Shown piece by piece: positions 1-10,871 of a stretch of DNA of 64,000 nucleotides. The notes beneath the pieces were generated by a model. It saw only the letters and a program-made list of their open reading frames with translations. It ran no database searches and was not told the origin of the DNA. This DNA comes from Pseudolysinimonas kribbensis (GTDB lineage: Bacteria; Actinomycetota; Actinomycetes; Actinomycetales; Microbacteriaceae): the NCBI RefSeq assembly GCF_030161895.1, contig NZ_BSVB01000001.1, positions 1 through 64,000 on the forward strand, in the 5' to 3' direction. Positions within the stretch are counted from its first letter, which is position 1, and each line of letters starts with the position of its first letter. Made by a program: the position numbers and the translations under genes.

Positions 1-315
1 GCCGGGGGTCTTCGACCCCCACGTGCGGAGCGCCTCGAGGTCGTCGAGCTCGAGCCCGGACCCCTCGAGGAAGAGCTGGATGTACTGCGTCAGCGAGCTG
101 TGGCCGGCGGACAGGATGAACCGGTCGCGCCCGAGCCACTGCAGGTCCTTCGGGTCGCGGCGCATGACCTTCTGGAAGAGGAGGTAGGCGAGCGGCGCGA
201 GGCTGATCGCGGTGCCCGGATGCCCGTTCCCCACCTTCTCGACGGCGTCGGCGGCGAGGATCTTGACGGTGTCGACCGCCTTCTGATCGATGGCGTCCCA
301 TGTAAGAGCAGTCAC
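1..315 (-). CDS. tkt: Transketolase, N-terminal part (cut by window edge)
   Basis: The first 105 residues read as the thiamine-diphosphate-binding start of transketolase, which moves two-carbon units between sugar phosphates in the pentose phosphate pathway. Visible motifs are [14 protein letters not shown] near residue 22 (the family has a conserved His here), the [12 protein letters not shown] segment and YIQLFL. The start is GTG at 315. The gene is divergent from ctaB with a 111-bp gap that must hold both promoters. The reading frame is open to base 1, so the rest lies outside the window. Confidence 0.93.
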   Translation of the reverse strand, partial: MTALTWDAIDQKAVDTVKILAADAVEKVGNGHPGTAISLAPLAYLLFQKVMRRDPKDLQWLGRDRFILSAGHSSLTQYIQLFLEGSGLELDDLEALRTWGSKTPG

Positions 316-426
316 GTTCCTTGATCCTAGTGAGAGGCCGGAACTCGCGCCGACCGAGCGTTGCCCCGTCCAGTCGACTCCCGGGGGAGTACGGGCCGGG
401 TGCCGCGCGTCGCCTAAACTGGCCGC

Positions 427-1381
427 ATGCAGGAGGCCGTGGCGACTCGGCCGCGCCGCCGGCCGGGCGTGCCGGCCGACCCCGGATCCCGCTCGGACGC
501 AAGCTCCTGGCCTACGTCGCGCTCACGAAGCCGCGCGTGATCGAGCTGCTGCTCGTGACGACCGCGCCCGTGATGGTGCTCGCCGCACACGGCATCCCGA
601 ATCTGTGGACCGTGCTGGCGACGCTGGTCGGCGGCACGCTCAGCGCGGGCTCGGCGAACGCCTTCAACTGCTACATCGACCGCGACATCGATCGCGTGAT
701 GAAGCGCACCCAGAAGCGCCCGCTCGTGACCGGCGACCTGCGCGACGTCGAGGCGCTGGCGTTCGCCTGGATCTCGGGCGCGGTGTCGATCGCCTGGCTG
801 TGGTTCTTCACGACGCCGCTCGCGGCGATCCTGTCGTTCGCGGCGATCGCGTTCTACGTGCTCATCTACACGCTGATCCTCAAGCGGCGCACCCCGCAGA
901 ACATCGTCTGGGGCGGCGCGGCGGGCTGCATGCCCGTGCTCATCGGCTGGGCGGCCGTGACCGGCTCGCTCGACTGGGCCCCGTCATCCTGTTCGGGATC
1001 GTGTTCCTGTGGACGCCGCCGCACTACTGGCCGCTGTCGATGCGCTACAAGGAGGATTACGCCTCGGTGCACGTGCCGATGCTGGCCGTCGTTCGCACCC
1101 GCACCGCGGTTGGGATGCAGGTCGTGCTGTACGCGTGGGCGACGGTGGCGTGCTCGCTCCTGCTGATCCCGATCGCCGGCATGGGGGTGCTGTACAGCGT
1201 GTCCGCGGTCCTGTCCGGAGCGTGGTTCCTGCTCGAGTCGCACCGGCTCTACGCCAACGCCATCCGCGACGGCGAGATCAAGCCGATGCGGGTGTTCCAC
1301 GCGAGCATCACCTACCTCACGATCGTGTTCATCGCGGTCGGTCTCGACCCGCTGCTGCACCTGGCCATCCCGCTTCCGTGA
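427..1381 (+). CDS. ctaB: Protoheme IX farnesyltransferase (haem O synthase), two frame breaks
   Basis: UbiA-family integral membrane prenyltransferase that converts haem B to haem O for cytochrome oxidase. The first Asp-rich motif NCYIDRDID (NxxxDxxxD) and the second acidic loop YKEDY are both present, with several membrane segments. Three frames are needed: one C appears missing near 476 (a CCCC run; adding C gives [11 protein letters not shown]) and another near 981 (CCCC; adding C gives WAPVILF). Repaired, the protein is 318 residues, normal for CtaB. I chose ATG 427 because TAAACT lies 7 nt upstream, which suits leaderless transcription. The stop overlaps the ctaA start (GTGA), so the two form an operon. 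Confidence 0.9.
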
Positions 1382-2340
1382 GCCGGATCGTCACGCCGTT
1401 CGCCTGGGCGGCCTCCCGCTGGACCCTCGGCCCTCGGGCGCTGCGCTGGGGGACGACCGCCGCTCTCGTGATGAGCGTGGTCATCGTCCTCGGGGGAGCG
1501 ATCGTGCGCGTCACGTCGTCGGGCCTCGGATGCTCGACCTGGCCCACGTGCGACGGCCACGGCGTGCTGGTGGTGCCGGACACGGTGCACCAGCTGATCG
1601 AGCAGAGCAACCGCACGCTCACCGGCGTTCTGGTCGTCGCGGTCGGCTGGGCGATCATCGCGGTGCGGTTGCAGAGGCCGTGGGATCGCGCCCTCACCCG
1701 GCTCGCGTGGTCGATGTTCTGGCTCGTCATCGTCAACGCCGTCGCCGGCGGCATCACCGTGCTCGCCGGCCTGAACCCCTGGGTCGTCGCGCTGCACTTC
1801 GTGCTCGCGATGGCGCTGCTGGCCACCGCGACCCTCACCTGGCATCGCGCGCGCTGGCGCGGGACCCCGGGAGCCGTGGTGACCCCGCGCGCACGCGGCA
1901 TGGGCTGGGCCGTCGTCGTCGCCTCGGCGGGGCTCGTCATCGTCGGCACGATCGTGACCGGGGCGGGGCCGCACTCCGGCGACAGCACCGACCTGCGCCA
2001 CCTCGTTCCTCGCAACGGGTTCGACTGGGGTTCGGTCGTCTGGGTGCACGGCCTGCTCGCCGCACTGGTGATCCTGCTCGCGGTCGCGACGCTGCTGCTC
2101 GTCCCGGCCGCCCGTCGCCGGGCGATCGTCTTCCTGGTCGTGCTGCTGCTGCAGGGGGCGGTGGGTCTCGTGCAATCGCTGACCGCACTGCCGGAGCTCC
2201 TCGTGGTCATCCACGTGCTGGGCGCGGCGCTCGTGTGGGTGGGCGCGATCCGGGTGCTGCTGGATGCCGATCCCGCGCTGTTCCCGCTCCGGAGTGCCGC
2301 GTCAGCACACGTGGAGGTCCTCGACGGCGGGACTGAGTGA
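1378..2340 (+). CDS. ctaA: Haem A synthase (CtaA/COX15 family)
   Basis: Intact 320-residue membrane protein that oxidises haem O to haem A, the next step after CtaB. About eight hydrophobic segments are visible. Four conserved histidines, the likely haem ligands, occur in VHQLIEQSNRT, ALHFVLA, WVHGLLA and VIHVLGA. A cysteine pair (GCSTWPTC) sits in the first external loop, as in Gram-positive CtaA. The GTG start overlaps the ctaB stop. The 3' end overlaps the convergent cell-wall-binding gene by 39 bp. Confidence 0.93.
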   Translation: MSRIVTPFAWAASRWTLGPRALRWGTTAALVMSVVIVLGGAIVRVTSSGLGCSTWPTCDGHGVLVVPDTVHQLIEQSNRTLTGVLVVAVGWAIIAVRLQRPWDRALTRLAWSMFWLVIVNAVAGGITVLAGLNPWVVALHFVLAMALLATATLTWHRARWRGTPGAVVTPRARGMGWAVVVASAGLVIVGTIVTGAGPHSGDSTDLRHLVPRNGFDWGSVVWVHGLLAALVILLAVATLLLVPAARRRAIVFLVVLLLQGAVGLVQSLTALPELLVVIHVLGAALVWVGAIRVLLDADPALFPLRSAASAHVEVLDGGTE

Positions 2341-4491
2341 GGCCGGTCCGCCGAGCAGCCAAATGAGCTGAGTGTCCGAGTTGACGATCTGACCCGCGTC
2401 CACATCCGAGAGGCAGTCGGGCTGCGACAGATAGATCGGCCCCCGACGGCACCGGCCAGCGGCGCGCCGGCGAGAGCGTCGGGGAAGTTCGCCCCTGTGG
2501 CGAGGAACACCGTCTCCGGGTCGGGGAAGAACTCGGCGCCGATCGCAGCCGCAGCCTCGTACCGGGTGGCACCGGTGTAGCGATGCACGTGCCTCGAACC
2601 GCCCATGAGGTCGTCCAGCGACGCCTCGATTCCCGGGCTGACGCTACCCGGACCCCCGGCGATATCGACATCCGTGGTCCCGAGATCGAGCAGAAGACGC
2701 CGGGTCTCGGAGTCCAGGGCGGGGAGCAGACCGTTCACGAGGATCACCGGGGCGCCGATAGATCCGGCGGCGGGACCAGCGCTCAACGCGTCCGGGAAGT
2801 TGTTGCCGGTGGCGATGAACACCTCGCGCGCGCCGTCCCCGAGGAAGACGCTGCGAGTGATCGATCTCGATGCTGCGAAACGATCGGCCCCACTGAGTCG
2901 GAAGACGTCCGACGGCTTCTGCACGTATCCCGTCAACTGCGAGAGCACCGCATCGCTCACCGACGCCGGGCCACCCGCCACGGCGATCTTCTGAGGCCGG
3001 AGACGCTGGAGTTCCCCGCCACTGCTGAGGGGATCTGCGTCGGCGATACCAGAAGGAGCACCCCTCCTGCGCGATCGCCGCCGGGCCTGCGGAAAGGGCA
3101 TCCGGGTAATTCAGGCCGTTGGCGACGTAGACGATGGGCACGCCGTCATTCGGCACGGACGGATAGGTCTCCTTCGACATCTCAACGGAACCCGTGTATC
3201 GATCGCTGCCGGATGTCCTGTACACGTCCAGAGTGCGCGGCATCAGCGCCACCTTGCCCAGATCGGTCACCTGGTTCGGCGACAGCGTGATGTCCTCGCC
3301 GTCGCTGAAGTAGCGGGCGCCGCTCCACCATTGCGCGTTGTAGGTACCCAGCGGGTCGATGAACTGGACCCGGTAGGTGCCCGCCGGCAGTCCCTCGTCC
3401 TCGACCGTGCCCGTCCCGCCCTCATTCGCAGTGAACTTCTGGAACAGGGTGTAGTAGCCCGCGCTCTGGTCGAGTCGCCAGACGTCGACTTCGGCCTCGT
3501 ACCCCACCGAGAATCCGCCCGGTTCCGGCGGCATGTTGACCTGCGCCTTGAGGATGCCACCGGCGACTTGAGTGATGTCCTTGCCGACGGCGGATCCGCC
3601 GCTCGCGATCGACACGTTCGGCGCGTCGAGTTCGCCGCCATCGCCCCAACACGCCTGCGCGAAGTATCCGATCCCGTTGGCGCAGATGCGGTAGTCGCCG
3701 GGCGCGACGCCGTTGAATTCGTAGTGTCCCGTCGCGTCGCTTGTCGTCGACGCGATCTCGGCGCCCGACGAGATGAGCGAGACCTTGCCCTGTCGGGCGA
3801 CCGGACCGGAGCCGTCGTCGTACGACAGTTGCCCCGAGATCTGGTTCTCGCGTGGGAGGACCTCGTCCACACCACTGACGACCTGCCCGAACGTGACCGT
3901 GACCGGCGGTGCCGTGACATCCCCGTAGCGCGTGCTGCTGAATCGGATCGTGTAGGTCTGGGGGTACAGGCGATCGAACCTGTACGTCTGCGTGGCGGGG
4001 TCGAATGTCGCCTGGGTGGCTCCGGATGACGCTCCCGAGTCCCATGAGCCGGTGACGATCGCCGAGCTCAGAGGTCCGTCCGACCCGGTGAGATGCCCGG
4101 TGATGACGGCGCCGGCCTCGAACTGCAGGTCCAGCCTGACATCTTGTCCGTCCGCGACGTCGACGTTCGACGAGTCCACCGACTGGATCACGTCCGGCGA
4201 GCTGCCGTCGTACCTGGCGCTCACGTGGTAACTCCCCGGCAGGAGGCCGGTGATCTGGTACGCCCCCGTAGTGGGGTCGAGGGAGGCGGTTCCGTACCCG
4301 CATCCATTCGACTCCGCATTGGCGCCGCAGACGACCAGCGGCTGAATGGCGTCCGGAACGGTCCCGTCGGGCATCGAAATGACCCCATGGATCATCCCCG
4401 TCCCGGTGTCGGCGAACGCGGGCCCGGAAGGAACCACGACGGCAACCGCGATGACGAGCGCCGAAGTCAGGGCTGAGAGGGTGCGTGTCAT
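2302..4491 (-). CDS. Secreted protein with SD-repeat-like domains and C-terminal cell-wall-binding repeats (copy 2 of the pair)
   Basis: A Sec signal peptide (hydrophobic core about residues 8-22, AFA cleavage) is followed by several carboxypeptidase-regulatory or SdrD-B-like beta domains (G.Y.F.G..PG.Y patterns). Three cell wall binding repeat 2 units follow, each with (S/A)DR(Y/F) and PDAL(S/A)(A/G) signatures. The likely role is a surface protein held non-covalently on the wall; no substrate can be named. Three single-G losses break the frame (near 3062, 3020 and 2441, all in G runs on the coding strand). Repaired length is 730 residues. It lies 31 bp downstream of a paralogue, so the two are probably co-transcribed. 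Confidence 0.82.
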
Positions 4492-4522
4492 GGATCCTCC
4501 ACGAGGTCAGGTGGTCGCTCGG

Positions 4523-6691
4523 TCACGCGGGACAGGGTGTCATCGCCTCGACGCCGGAACCCAGCGAGACCTGCCCTCCGATGAGCCGGATGCTCTGCGC
4601 CGCCTGAGCGCGCACCCAGTACTCGACGCTCGCCGGCACACAGTTCGACTCAACCAGATCGATCGGAGCGCGGTCGTGGCCCGCAAGTGCCGCGGCCGAG
4701 AGGGCATCGGCGAAGTTCGTGCCCACCGCGAAGTAGACCAGATCAGTGTGTCGGAAGAAGGTGGCGCCCAACTGCGCGGCGTTGTCGTAACGCGTGGAGC
4801 CGCCGAAGACCGTCACATGGCTCGGGCCGACAATCCCCTCGAGATCCTCTTGGATCCCGAAGCTCAGGCTGGCCGGCCCGCCGACGATGTCGACGGAGGT
4901 CGTGTGCAGGTCATGCAGGAGCGCGGTGGTCGCGCTGTCCAAATGCGAGGCCAGCCCGTCGACGAGGATCACGGGAGCGCTTACCGATCCCGCTGCCGGC
5001 CCGGCGCTCAGGGCGTCCGGATAGTTGTTCCCCGTGGCGATGAAAACGGTCGGGGCGCCGTCGGTCCCGAAGGCCGAGCGGGCGACGTTGCGGGAGGCGG
5101 CGAAGCGGTCGACGCCGGCCAGGCGTGTCGCCTTGCCGCTCGCCCCCGTGACATAGGCATCGAGCTGATGGAGGACCGCCTCGTTCACCGACGCGGTCCC
5201 CCCGACCACGACGATCCGCTGGGGACGCAGCCGCGCGAGTTCAGCGGCGATCGGCGGGGGAATCGCCATCGGCGTCACGAGGAGGATGTCGCCGTCGTCC
5301 TTGATCGCGGCCGGGCCGGCAGACAGCGCATCGGGGAAGTTCAGTCCATCCGCGACGTAGACGACGGGGACGCCCGACGCGGGGATGACCGGGAAGCGCT
5401 CGTTCGAGACCGCTGCGGACACGGCGAATCGGTCGGATCCTCCGGTTCTCTGCATGTCGATGTTCCACGGCTGCGCCGTGATCGTGCCCAGATCCACGGT
5501 GTGGCCTGACGTGACCACGATGTCCGTCGCTCCATCGGCGAACTGTGCACCATCCCAGTACTGGGCACGGTTGGCATTGGTCTGATCGACCACCTGCAGT
5601 CGATACGTGCCCGCCGCGACCGCTGAGAAGCCGAACGCCGCGCTCGTATAGGAATCGAGCTCGTCGCCGTAGTCTCCGGTATCGGGATCCCGCCGGAGAA
5701 GTCTCACCTGCCACTGCGGGTCGCCGGCGCCGTGGACCTCACCGAGGATCTGCCCCCCGCGGACGACGGTCGCATCGATGCCGTCGAGCACCTCGCCCTC
5801 GGAGACGGTGACATTGGGCGGGTCGTAGAAGCCTCCGCCTCCGTAGCACGTGAGATCGACGTAGTTCTGCTCTTGAAAGCAGATCGTGTAGCTGTCGGCC
5901 CAAAGCCCGTAGAAGTCGTAGCGCCCGTTGACGATCGGCGCCGAGATCTCTCCGCCCTTGTGATTCCAGGCCCATGCCACGCCATCCGGCAGGGGGATGC
6001 GACCCCGTTCTCGACGTAGGAGACCGTGCCACCGATGTTGGTCGACCGCGCGAGGGTACGGGACTGGTCGACGAGATCGACGCCTTCCACGACTGTCAGC
6101 CCTCCCCATTGCTGCGAGGACCAGCGGTCGGGTGGATCGACCAGGAGGAGTAGCTGCCGGGCGGCACGTCGCTGACCTGCCAGGTCTGGCTCGCGGCATC
6201 GAACGAGGCGGGGATCTTGAACGTGGCCGGCGAGGTGCGCCAGAAGAGCGTCACCGTCGTCGTCGCGTCGAGGGGGCCGTCGATGCCGGTGACGGCGCCA
6301 CTGACGGTGGCGCCCCGAACGAGGCGCACGTTGACCTCTCGGGCGGCGCCGGCGGTGAGGACAACGTCGGGGCCGGTCGGCCCGAACGATCCGTCCCACC
6401 TCTCATGACGGACGATCTTCGACGTCCCCCGTAGTCAAAGGTCAGATCGAACGACCCTGCGGCAAGACCCGAGAAGAGATACCTGCCGTGCACGTCCGTC
6501 TGCTGACTCGAGACTCGGCCGAGCGTGACGGTCACCGGTCCGTCCAGCGTCGAACCGTCTGGCGCCGTCACGACACCATAAATCGAACCGGTGCCAGCGT
6601 CGGCTGTCGCACTCGCAGCCCCGGACATCGCGCCCGCCATGGCGAGGCACAGGACGGCCAGTGCGCTGATGAGAGCCCGGATGCGAGACAC
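4523..6691 (-). CDS. Secreted protein with SD-repeat-like domains and C-terminal cell-wall-binding repeats (copy 1 of the pair)
   Basis: Paralogue of the next gene with the same plan: signal peptide (residues 1-31, ending ATA-DAG), beta-sandwich repeats (including YDFYGLWADSY), then three cell wall binding repeat 2 units (SDRFAVS, VDRFAAS, STRYDNA, each followed by PDALSAG or ADALSAA). I chose GTG 6691 rather than GTG 6697 because AGGAG is spaced 5 nt from the former. Three frame breaks, near 6437 (G run), 6140 (CCC) and 5995 (C run), restore to 723 residues. This pair sits where related genomes usually go straight from ctaA to sufB, so it looks like an accessory insertion (inference). Confidence 0.82.
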
Positions 6692-6868
6692 CTTCACTCC
6701 TGACGTGGATGAAGAAAAGTTAGCACTCGCACGGCGCGGTGACGGCCGGCTTCTCGGCGCAGCCGGAGGAGCGCCCTGTAGGATCGTGGACAGATCGAAC
6801 GCAATGGCGCGTGCCACGAATGCCGGTCCGAGCGGAATGGTTCGCAGCGGCAGAGAGAAGGTAACCCC
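6692..6868 (+). promoter_or_regulatory. Divergent spacer between the wall-protein pair and the suf operon
   Basis: A 177-bp gap between two genes reading outward. A GAGAAGG purine stretch precedes the sufB ATG by about 7 nt. TAGGAT at 6779-6784 is a possible -10 box for suf. No sufR-type repressor gene is present on either side, although many actinobacterial suf operons begin with one. No riboswitch-like fold was recognised. Confidence 0.4.
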
Positions 6869-8285
6869 ATGTCCGACGTGCTCATCGATCGTCCCGAGCT
6901 GGCCGGTCTCGGCCAGTATGAATTCGGCTGGTCCGACTCCGACGCCGCCGGCGCCGCCGCGCGGCGAGGCCTGAGCGACGAGGTCGTCCGGAACATCTCC
7001 GCGCTCAAGAACGAGCCCGAGTGGATGCTCAAGAACCGCCTCAAGGCGCTCAAGATCTTCGGCATGAAGCCGATGCCGACCTGGGAGCCGACCTCACCGG
7101 GATCGACTTCGACAACATCAAGTACTTCGTGCGGTCGACCGAGAAGCAGGCCACCAGCTGGGAAGAGCTGCCCGACGACATCAAGGCCACCTACGAGAAG
7201 CTCGGGATCCCGGAGGCCGAGCGGCAGCGCCTCGTCGCCGGCGTCGCGGCCCAGTACGAGTCCGAGGTCGTGTATCACCAGATCCGTGAGGATCTCGAGA
7301 AGCAGGGCGTGATCTTCCTCGACACCGACACGGCCCTGAAGGAGCACCCGGAGCTCTTCAAGGAGCACTTCGGCACGGTGATCCCGGCCGGCGACAACAA
7401 GTTCGCGGCGCTCAACACGTCGGTGTGGTCAGGCGGATCGTTCGTCTACGTGCCGCCCGGCGTGCACGTCGAGATCCCGCTGCAGGCCTACTTCCGGATC
7501 AACACCGAGAACATGGGCCAGTTCGAGCGGACCCTCATCATCGCCGACGAGGGCTCGTACGTGCACTACATCGAGGGCTGCACGGCGCCCATCTACAAGT
7601 CGGACTCGCTGCACTCGGCCGTCGTCGAGATCGTCGTCAAGAAGAACGCGCGCGTGCGCTACACGACGATCCAGAACTGGTCGAACAACGTCTACAACCT
7701 CGTGACCAAGCGTGCGATCGCACACGAGGGCGCCACCATGGAGTGGATCGACGGCAACATCGGCTCCAAGGTGACGATGAAGTACCCGTCGATCTATCTG
7801 GTGGGGGAGCACGCCAAGGGCGAGACCCTCTCGGTCGCCTTCGCGGGACCGGGCCAGCATCAGGACGCGGGCGCGAAGATGATCCACATGGCGCCGTACA
7901 CGACATCGTCGATCGTCTCGAAGTCGATCGCCCGAGGCGGAGGCCGCGCCGGTTACCGGGGCGAGGTCCGCGTCACCGAGGGGCCCATCACGCCGCCAAC
8001 ACGGTGCGGTGCGACGCACTGCTGGTCGACACGATCTCGCGCTCCGACACCTACCCGGCCATCGACATCCGGGTGGATGACGTGCAGCTCGGCCACGAGG
8101 CGACCGTCTCGCGGGTGAGCGAGGAGCAGCTGTTCTACCTGCAGTCCCGCGGCATGCCCGAGGACGAGGCGATGGCGATGATCGTGCGCGGCTTCATCGA
8201 GCCGATCGCGCGCGAGCTGCCCATGGAGTACGCGCTCGAGCTCAACAAGCTCATCGAGATGAGCATGGAAGGCAGCGTCGGCTGA
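6869..8285 (+). CDS. sufB: Fe-S cluster assembly protein SufB, two frame breaks
   Basis: Scaffold subunit of the SufBCD complex, on which Fe-S clusters are built in the cytoplasm. The conserved core is clear: [47 protein letters not shown] and [10 protein letters not shown], plus the C-terminal [11 protein letters not shown]. Single G losses near 7085 (GGG, restoring TWGADLTG) and 7983 (GGGG, restoring EGAHHAANT) break the frame. The repaired protein has 472 residues, the usual length. ATG 6869 is preceded by a ribosome site. It heads the operon sufB-sufD-Rieske-sufC-sufT-like. Confidence 0.94.
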
Positions 8286-8286
8286 C

Positions 8287-9436
8287 GTGAGCACGTACAC
8301 CGAGACCGAGCCCACCTTCCTGGCCCCGGTCCAGACCCGTTCGGAGCGCTTCAAGAGCTTCGAGCATGCCGACTTCGCCGAGGTCACCGGCTTCGAGGCG
8401 GAGTGGAAGCTCACCCCGGTCGATCGCGTTCGCACCCTCATCGACGGCGAGCTCGACGGATCGCCGTACCCCGTGCTGTACCCGGAGGTCGCCGGCACGA
8501 CCGTCGAGTGGATCGATCGCACCGACACCCGGATCGGCTCCGCCGGCCAGCCGGAGGAGCGCGCGGCCGCGAACGCCTGGACGGCCTTCGAGAAGGCGCT
8601 GCACATCGGGGTCCAGGGGAGGTCGCCGACGCGCTGACCGTCACCCGGGCGCAGCTCGGCGACACCCCGCGAGCCGCGCACGTGCTGATCACGGCCGCCG
8701 CGCAGTCGCGCGCGCTGGTCGTGCTCGACAGCCGCGGGCCGGCCGCCGTGACCGAGAACGTCGAGATCATCCTCGACGAGGGCGCCGACCTCACGGTCGT
8801 CAGCCTGCAGGAATGGGACGACGACGCGCTGCACCTCTCGAGCCAGTTCGCGCGGGTGGGCAAGGACGCGCGATTGAAGCACATCGTGGTGTCGCTCGGC
8901 GGGGCGGTCGTGCGGGTTAACCCTCGACGCACCTCGCGGGCGAGGGCTCGGAGGCCGAACTGCTCGGGGTCTACTTCGCCGACGCGCATCAGCACCTCGA
9001 GCAGCGCGTGTACGTGCATCACGATGCTCCGCACTCGCGCAGCCGGGTCACCTACAAGGGCGCGCTCAACGGCGACGGCGCACGCACGGTGTGGGTCGGC
9101 GACGTGCTCATCGGCCCCCGGGCGACGGGCACCGACAGCTACGAGCAGAACCGCAACCTCGTGCTGAGCGAAGGCACCCGAGCGGACTCGATCCCCAACC
9201 TCGAGATCGAGACCGGCGACATCGTCGGCGCGGGGCACGCGAGTGCCACCGGTCGCTTCGACGACGAGCACCTGTTCTACCTGCAGGCACGCGGCATCCC
9301 CGAGGACGAGGCGCGCCGCCTCGTCGTGCTCGGCTTTCTCAGCGAGATCGTGCAGCGCATCGGCGAACCGGCTCTGGAGGCGCGGTTGCTCGAGGCGCTC
9401 GTCGCGGAGCTGGAGGGCTCGGACGGTGGCGGCGTC
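8287..9436 (+). CDS. sufD: Fe-S cluster assembly protein SufD, two frame breaks, no stop before the next gene
   Basis: SufB paralogue that pairs with SufB and SufC. Diagnostic segments are LHLSSQFARVGKDA, YKGALNGDGARTVWVG, GPRATGTDSYEQN and FYLQARGIPEDEARRLVV. A G is missing near 8618 (GGGG) and a C near 8933 (CCC); adding them joins the three frames. The GTG start is 1 nt after the sufB stop. Oddly, no stop codon separates SufD from the Rieske protein: the frame runs on to 9766. Either the two are fused or a further indel hides the sufD stop. A TGA overlapping the GTG at 9437 exists one frame away. Confidence 0.88.
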
Positions 9437-9766
9437 GTGAGCCGGGAGCGCGCGTGCTCGGTCGCCGAGCTCGAACCGGACACGGCCAAGCGCGTCGTGC
9501 TGGGCGGGGTACCTATCGCCGTCGTCAAGGACTCGGCGGGCGCGATCCACGCGATCGGCGACACCTGCACCCACGGCGACATCTCGCTGAGCGAGGGATT
9601 CGTCGAGGACGACACCCTGGAGTGCTGGGCCCACGGCTCGCAGTTCTCCCTCCTGAGCGGCAAGCCGCTCAGCCTGCCGGCCTATGAGCCGGTCCCCGTC
9701 TTCGTCGTCGAGATCGACGGCGACGACGTGTACATCGACCCGGACGTGAAGAAGGACATCGCATGA
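9437..9766 (+). CDS. Rieske-type non-haem iron oxygenase ferredoxin subunit of the suf operon
   Basis: A 109-residue domain with the two [2Fe-2S] ligand pairs CTHGD (residues about 47-51) and CWAHGS (about 67-72), the spacing expected of a Rieske fold. It likely supplies electrons or carries a cluster for Suf-mediated assembly; this position between sufD and sufC is common in actinobacteria. I placed the start at GTG 9437, where homology to free-standing ferredoxins would begin. It is in frame with SufD without an intervening stop. Its TGA overlaps the sufC ATG. Confidence 0.82.
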   Translation: MSRERACSVAELEPDTAKRVVLGGVPIAVVKDSAGAIHAIGDTCTHGDISLSEGFVEDDTLECWAHGSQFSLLSGKPLSLPAYEPVPVFVVEIDGDDVYIDPDVKKDIA

Positions 9767-10539
9767 GCACCCTCGAGATCAAGGACCTCAAGGTCTCGAT
9801 CGAGACCGATCAGGGCACCAAGCACATCCTCAAGGGCGTCGACCTGACGATCCGGCAGGGCGAGATCCACGCGGTGATGGGCCCCAACGGCTCCGGCAAG
9901 TCGACCCTCGCCTACACGATCGCCGGACACCCGCGGTACAAGGTGGAGGGCGGCTCGATCACGCTGGACGGGCAGGACGTGCTCGCGATGACGGTCGACG
10001 CCCGCGCGCGCGCGGGGCTGTTCCTCGCGATGCAGTACCCGGTCGAGATCCCCGGGGTCGCGGTGTCGAACTTCCTGCGCACCGCCAAGACCGCGATCGA
10101 CGGGGAGGCCCCCGCGATCCGCGGGTGGGCAGGCACGGTCACGCAGGCGATGAAGAACCTGCGGATGGACAGCTCGTTCGCGTCGCGCAACGTCAACGAG
10201 GGGTTCTCGGGCGGCGAGAAGAAGCGCCACGAGATCCTGCAGCTCGAGCTGCTGAAGCCGAGCTTCGCGGTGCTCGACGAGACCGACTCCGGTCTCGACG
10301 TCGACGCGCTCAAGATCGTGTCGGAGGGCGTCAACCGGGCGCATGAGACCACGAACCTCGGCATCCTGCTCATCACGCACTACACGCGGATCCTGCGCTA
10401 CATCCACCCGGATTTCGTGCACGTCTTCGTCGACGGTCGCGTCGCCGAGGAGGGCCCCGAGCTCGCCGAGCGGCTCGAGGACGAGGGTTACGACAGGTAT
10501 CTGAACGACGGGGCCGCGCTGGCCGGGGAGCAGGCGTAG
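9763..10539 (+). CDS. sufC: Fe-S assembly ATPase SufC
   Basis: Intact 258-residue ABC-type ATPase that powers the SufBD scaffold in the cytoplasm. Walker A is GPNGSGKST, the signature is FSGGEKKRHE (SufC-type), Walker B is FAVLDETDSGLD, and the switch His lies in LLITHY. The ATG start overlaps the preceding stop (ATGA), so translation is coupled. Length and motifs match the family exactly. Confidence 0.97.
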   Translation: MSTLEIKDLKVSIETDQGTKHILKGVDLTIRQGEIHAVMGPNGSGKSTLAYTIAGHPRYKVEGGSITLDGQDVLAMTVDARARAGLFLAMQYPVEIPGVAVSNFLRTAKTAIDGEAPAIRGWAGTVTQAMKNLRMDSSFASRNVNEGFSGGEKKRHEILQLELLKPSFAVLDETDSGLDVDALKIVSEGVNRAHETTNLGILLITHYTRILRYIHPDFVHVFVDGRVAEEGPELAERLEDEGYDRYLNDGAALAGEQA

Positions 10540-10541
10540 CC

Positions 10542-10871
10542 ATGCCGACCGCACTGTCGCCCGCGCTCTTCGACCAGGTCGAGGAAGGTCTCAAGGACGT
10601 CATCGATCCCGAGCTGGGCGTCAACGTCGTCGACCTCGGCCTCATCTACGACCTGGCCTGGGACGACGAGAACGACGCGCTCATCATCTCCATGACCCTC
10701 ACCTCGGCGGGGTGCCCTCTGACGGACGTCCTCGAGGAGCAGACCGGCCAGGCGCTGGACGGCATCGTCGAGCGATTCCGGATCAACTGGGTGTGGATGC
10801 CGCCGTGGGGCCCCGAGCGGATCACCGACGACGGCCGAGACATGATGAGAGCGATCGGCTTCAGCATCTGA
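10542..10871 (+). CDS. Metal-sulfur cluster assembly factor (SufT/MIP18, DUF59 family)
   Basis: Intact 109-residue DUF59 protein. The hallmark segments are DPELGVNVVDLGLIY at residues 22-36 and TSAGCPLTD with the conserved Cys. Relatives help mature Fe-S proteins, and the gene is the last of the suf operon, starting 2 nt after the sufC stop. Its final 18 bp are part of a short direct repeat (10856-10873). Confidence 0.9.
   Translation: MPTALSPALFDQVEEGLKDVIDPELGVNVVDLGLIYDLAWDDENDALIISMTLTSAGCPLTDVLEEQTGQALDGIVERFRINWVWMPPWGPERITDDGRDMMRAIGFSI

Noticed and set aside
866-2214. Long open frames antisense to ctaB and ctaA (and similar ones across the window)
   Set aside because: They show the Arg/His/Asp-rich composition of high-GC shadow frames, no family resemblance, and oppose genes with clear motifs.
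8403-9167. Separate gene in the alternate frame at SufD
   Set aside because: Its C-terminal part is the middle of SufD after a lost G; the rest is shadow.
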